DNA from: Bacillota bacterium
GTDB lineage: Bacteria > Bacillota > Clostridia > Christensenellales > UBA1242
NCBI GenBank assembly: GCA_009780625.1
Contig: WQZR01000020.1
Coordinates: 1-14,062 of the forward strand
DNA: 14,062 bases
Direction: 5' to 3'
A program made the position numbers and the translations under genes. This document shows positions 12,843 to 14,062 of this stretch, piece after piece (position 1 is the stretch's first letter; every line of letters begins with the position of its first letter). The notes under the pieces are model-generated. The model worked only from the letters and a program-made list of their open reading frames with translations, was not told where the DNA came from and ran no database searches.

Positions 12843-13270
12843 TTTATCACCCTCACTTCTCTTGTTGTTTCTCCAAGTTTAATAATCTCAAGAGCATAAA
12901 CCGCAACAGTCTTTGGAAGCGTTTTTATAAGCCCTTTTGCAACCTCTGGCCATTCAATCAAAACCAACGAGTTTTCCGCAGCGTCTTCCAAAAAGCCAAG
13001 TTCATATGCCTCTGCTTCTGACGGAATTCTGTATAAGTCTAAGTGTTGAACTTTGATGTCTTTAACTTGATAGTCTTTTTTAATCACGAACGTTGGGCTT
13101 CCAACATCTTCTTTCACTCCAAGGTGTTTTAGAAGCTTTGCAGCAAAGAAAGTTTTTCCAGCACCCAAATCTCCAGATAGCAAAACAACAACTCCAGTTT
13201 TGAGTTGTTTTGAAATAGACTTCAAAAACTCTTTTGCAAAGTTATTCATTTCTTTTTCGTTTCTTATCAT
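12836..13270 (-). CDS. tsaE: tRNA t6A-modification ATPase TsaE
   Basis: A 144-residue P-loop protein of typical TsaE length. The Walker A motif is GDLGAGKT (residues 33-40), the switch-like GSPTF is at 57-61, the Walker B-like HLDLYR at 76-81, ELGFLED at 90-96 and the family signature IEWPE at 105-109. TsaE hydrolyses ATP in the TsaBDE complex during t6A synthesis. The ATG at 13270 overlaps the stop of the PAP2 gene as ATGA, so translation is probably coupled; a second ATG 7 codons later is possible but leaves a gap. It overlaps tsaB by 7 bases. All motifs are intact. Confidence 0.95.
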   Translation of the reverse strand: MIRNEKEMNNFAKEFLKSISKQLKTGVVVLLSGDLGAGKTFFAAKLLKHLGVKEDVGSPTFVIKKDYQVKDIKVQHLDLYRIPSEAEAYELGFLEDAAENSLVLIEWPEVAKGLIKTLPKTVAVYALEIIKLGETTREVRVIKW

Positions 13271-14062
13271 TTTCTAAAACCCCCAAATCCGCACATACGC
13301 ATAAACAGCGAGACCAAAACAAGCGGAACAAATGCACCGCCAAACACGGCAATAAACACCCAAACAGGTGTTGATAGGAAATTTCCTATAACCCACATAA
13401 TTAGAATATAGAAACTAATTCCAAGCCCAAGGAGCAAACCAACAAAATATGGCCTGTGCTTTTCAACAAATGCACATGGTTTTTTGTGTTTGATTTTTGT
13501 TTCCAGAATATAATCTAGATAATAGCCAAGTGTTGCTGCCATAAAAAGCCCTGCGGTTTTAACTACAATAAAGTCCGAAACTCTAAGCACCCAAATTGAA
13601 AGCGGCAAAACAACAAGCAAAACAAGAACACCAACCGCAAGAGAAACATATCTAAAAATGTTTTCCTTTATTTTTGAAAGACCAAAATGCCCCACCCACG
13701 CAAAAGCAACACCAAGAGGAATTGCTACCAAAATGTCGCTTAGATAGTGCTGACCTAAATAAATTCTTGTAAAACCAATCATCAAACTAAATAACAACAG
13801 CCCAACACAAAACCAAATAATAAACTTCTTTGTTCTAAACTGCTTGTTGTCCAGAATGCTTAAACCCAAAATTGCAGCCACTGTGCTTGCCGATTGTGTG
13901 TGCCCACTTGGCATTGCATAGCCATAACTTGGTTTTAAGTCCATAATCGTGCCGTCCACATCAACTGGCCTAGGTCTTGAAATAATTGTTTTAAGAACAT
14001 AGTTTAGCCCAAGGCTAAAGATATAAACAAAAAAACCTTGCACTGCATGTCTTTTTGAAAAC
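13267..14062 (-). CDS. PAP2-family membrane phosphatase, 5' end outside window
   Basis: A polytopic membrane protein with the three PAP2 phosphatase motifs. Counting from the GTG at 14043, these are K-x6-RP (Lys18 to Arg25-Pro26), PSGH (45-48) and R-x5-H-x3-D (Arg93, His99, Asp103). Six or more further hydrophobic helices follow the motifs, giving a longer C-terminal half than small PAP2 enzymes. Likely substrates are undecaprenyl pyrophosphate, phosphatidic acid or similar lipid phosphates at the outer face of the membrane; a role in recycling the cell-wall lipid carrier would fit the MurF-like gene in the same operon. The frame stays open from the GTG to the window's right edge with no stop (codons for FSKRHA precede the GTG), so the GTG is probably internal and the true start lies beyond 14062. 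It ends in an ATGA overlap with tsaE. Confidence 0.88.
   Translation of the reverse strand, partial: FSKRHAVQGFFVYIFSLGLNYVLKTIISRPRPVDVDGTIMDLKPSYGYAMPSGHTQSASTVAAILGLSILDNKQFRTKKFIIWFCVGLLLFSLMIGFTRIYLGQHYLSDILVAIPLGVAFAWVGHFGLSKIKENIFRYVSLAVGVLVLLVVLPLSIWVLRVSDFIVVKTAGLFMAATLGYYLDYILETKIKHKKPCAFVEKHRPYFVGLLLGLGISFYILIMWVIGNFLSTPVWVFIAVFGGAFVPLVLVSLFMRMCGFGGFRK

Noticed and set aside
1..14062. CRISPR array, tRNA or rRNA genes
   Set aside because: No regularly spaced repeats and no cloverleaf or rRNA-like sequence were recognised in the window.

Overview
The window looks like a chromosomal stretch of a low-GC Gram-positive bacterium (Bacillota, Clostridia-like; probably from a gut-type genome). 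The reasons are the AT-rich sequence, AGGAGG-type ribosome binding sites almost everywhere, TTGACA/TATAAT-type promoters, the standard genetic code, and the gene families present. The exact taxon cannot be read from the sequence.

Layout. (1) Bases 1-56, minus strand: the first 18 codons of a host gene, the translational GTPase lepA, running off the window edge. (2) Bases about 83-8140, minus strand: a compact, intact phage-type head and packaging operon of nine genes. In transcription order these are a small HTH protein (small terminase or ArpU/RinA-type regulator), large terminase, a 93-residue phage protein, portal, scaffold, major capsid protein, head-completion/adaptor protein, beta-propeller-like tail-hub/stabilisation protein and a BhlA/UviB-type holin. 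It has its own strong promoter (8110-8139) and its own hairpin terminator (83-114). (3) Bases 8068-8369: a control region with at least two promoters firing left, one or two firing right, a LexA/DinR-like box and a 12-bp palindrome. (4) Bases 8370-9734, plus strand: an APC/LAT-type amino acid permease. (5) Bases 9725-14062, minus strand: a tightly packed host operon PAP2 phosphatase - tsaE - tsaB - alpha/beta hydrolase - membrane-anchored MurF-like ligase, whose last gene overlaps the permease tail to tail.

The phage genes together would build a P22/T7-like short-tailed capsid: scaffold-assembled shell, portal, adaptor ring, nozzle-like hub, DNA-packaging motor and a holin. No integrase, repressor, replication gene, tail tube, tape measure, receptor-binding protein or endolysin is seen. 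Because lepA lies immediately beyond the terminator and a host permease immediately beyond the promoter, the cassette appears bounded by chromosomal genes on both sides, with every reading frame open. That combination suggests a domesticated or split particle-forming element (gene-transfer-agent-like, killer-particle-like, or a satellite) rather than a complete prophage. This is the main discovery candidate. A second notable point is a pair of near-identical 27-base palindromic repeats inserted in frame inside the scaffold gene.
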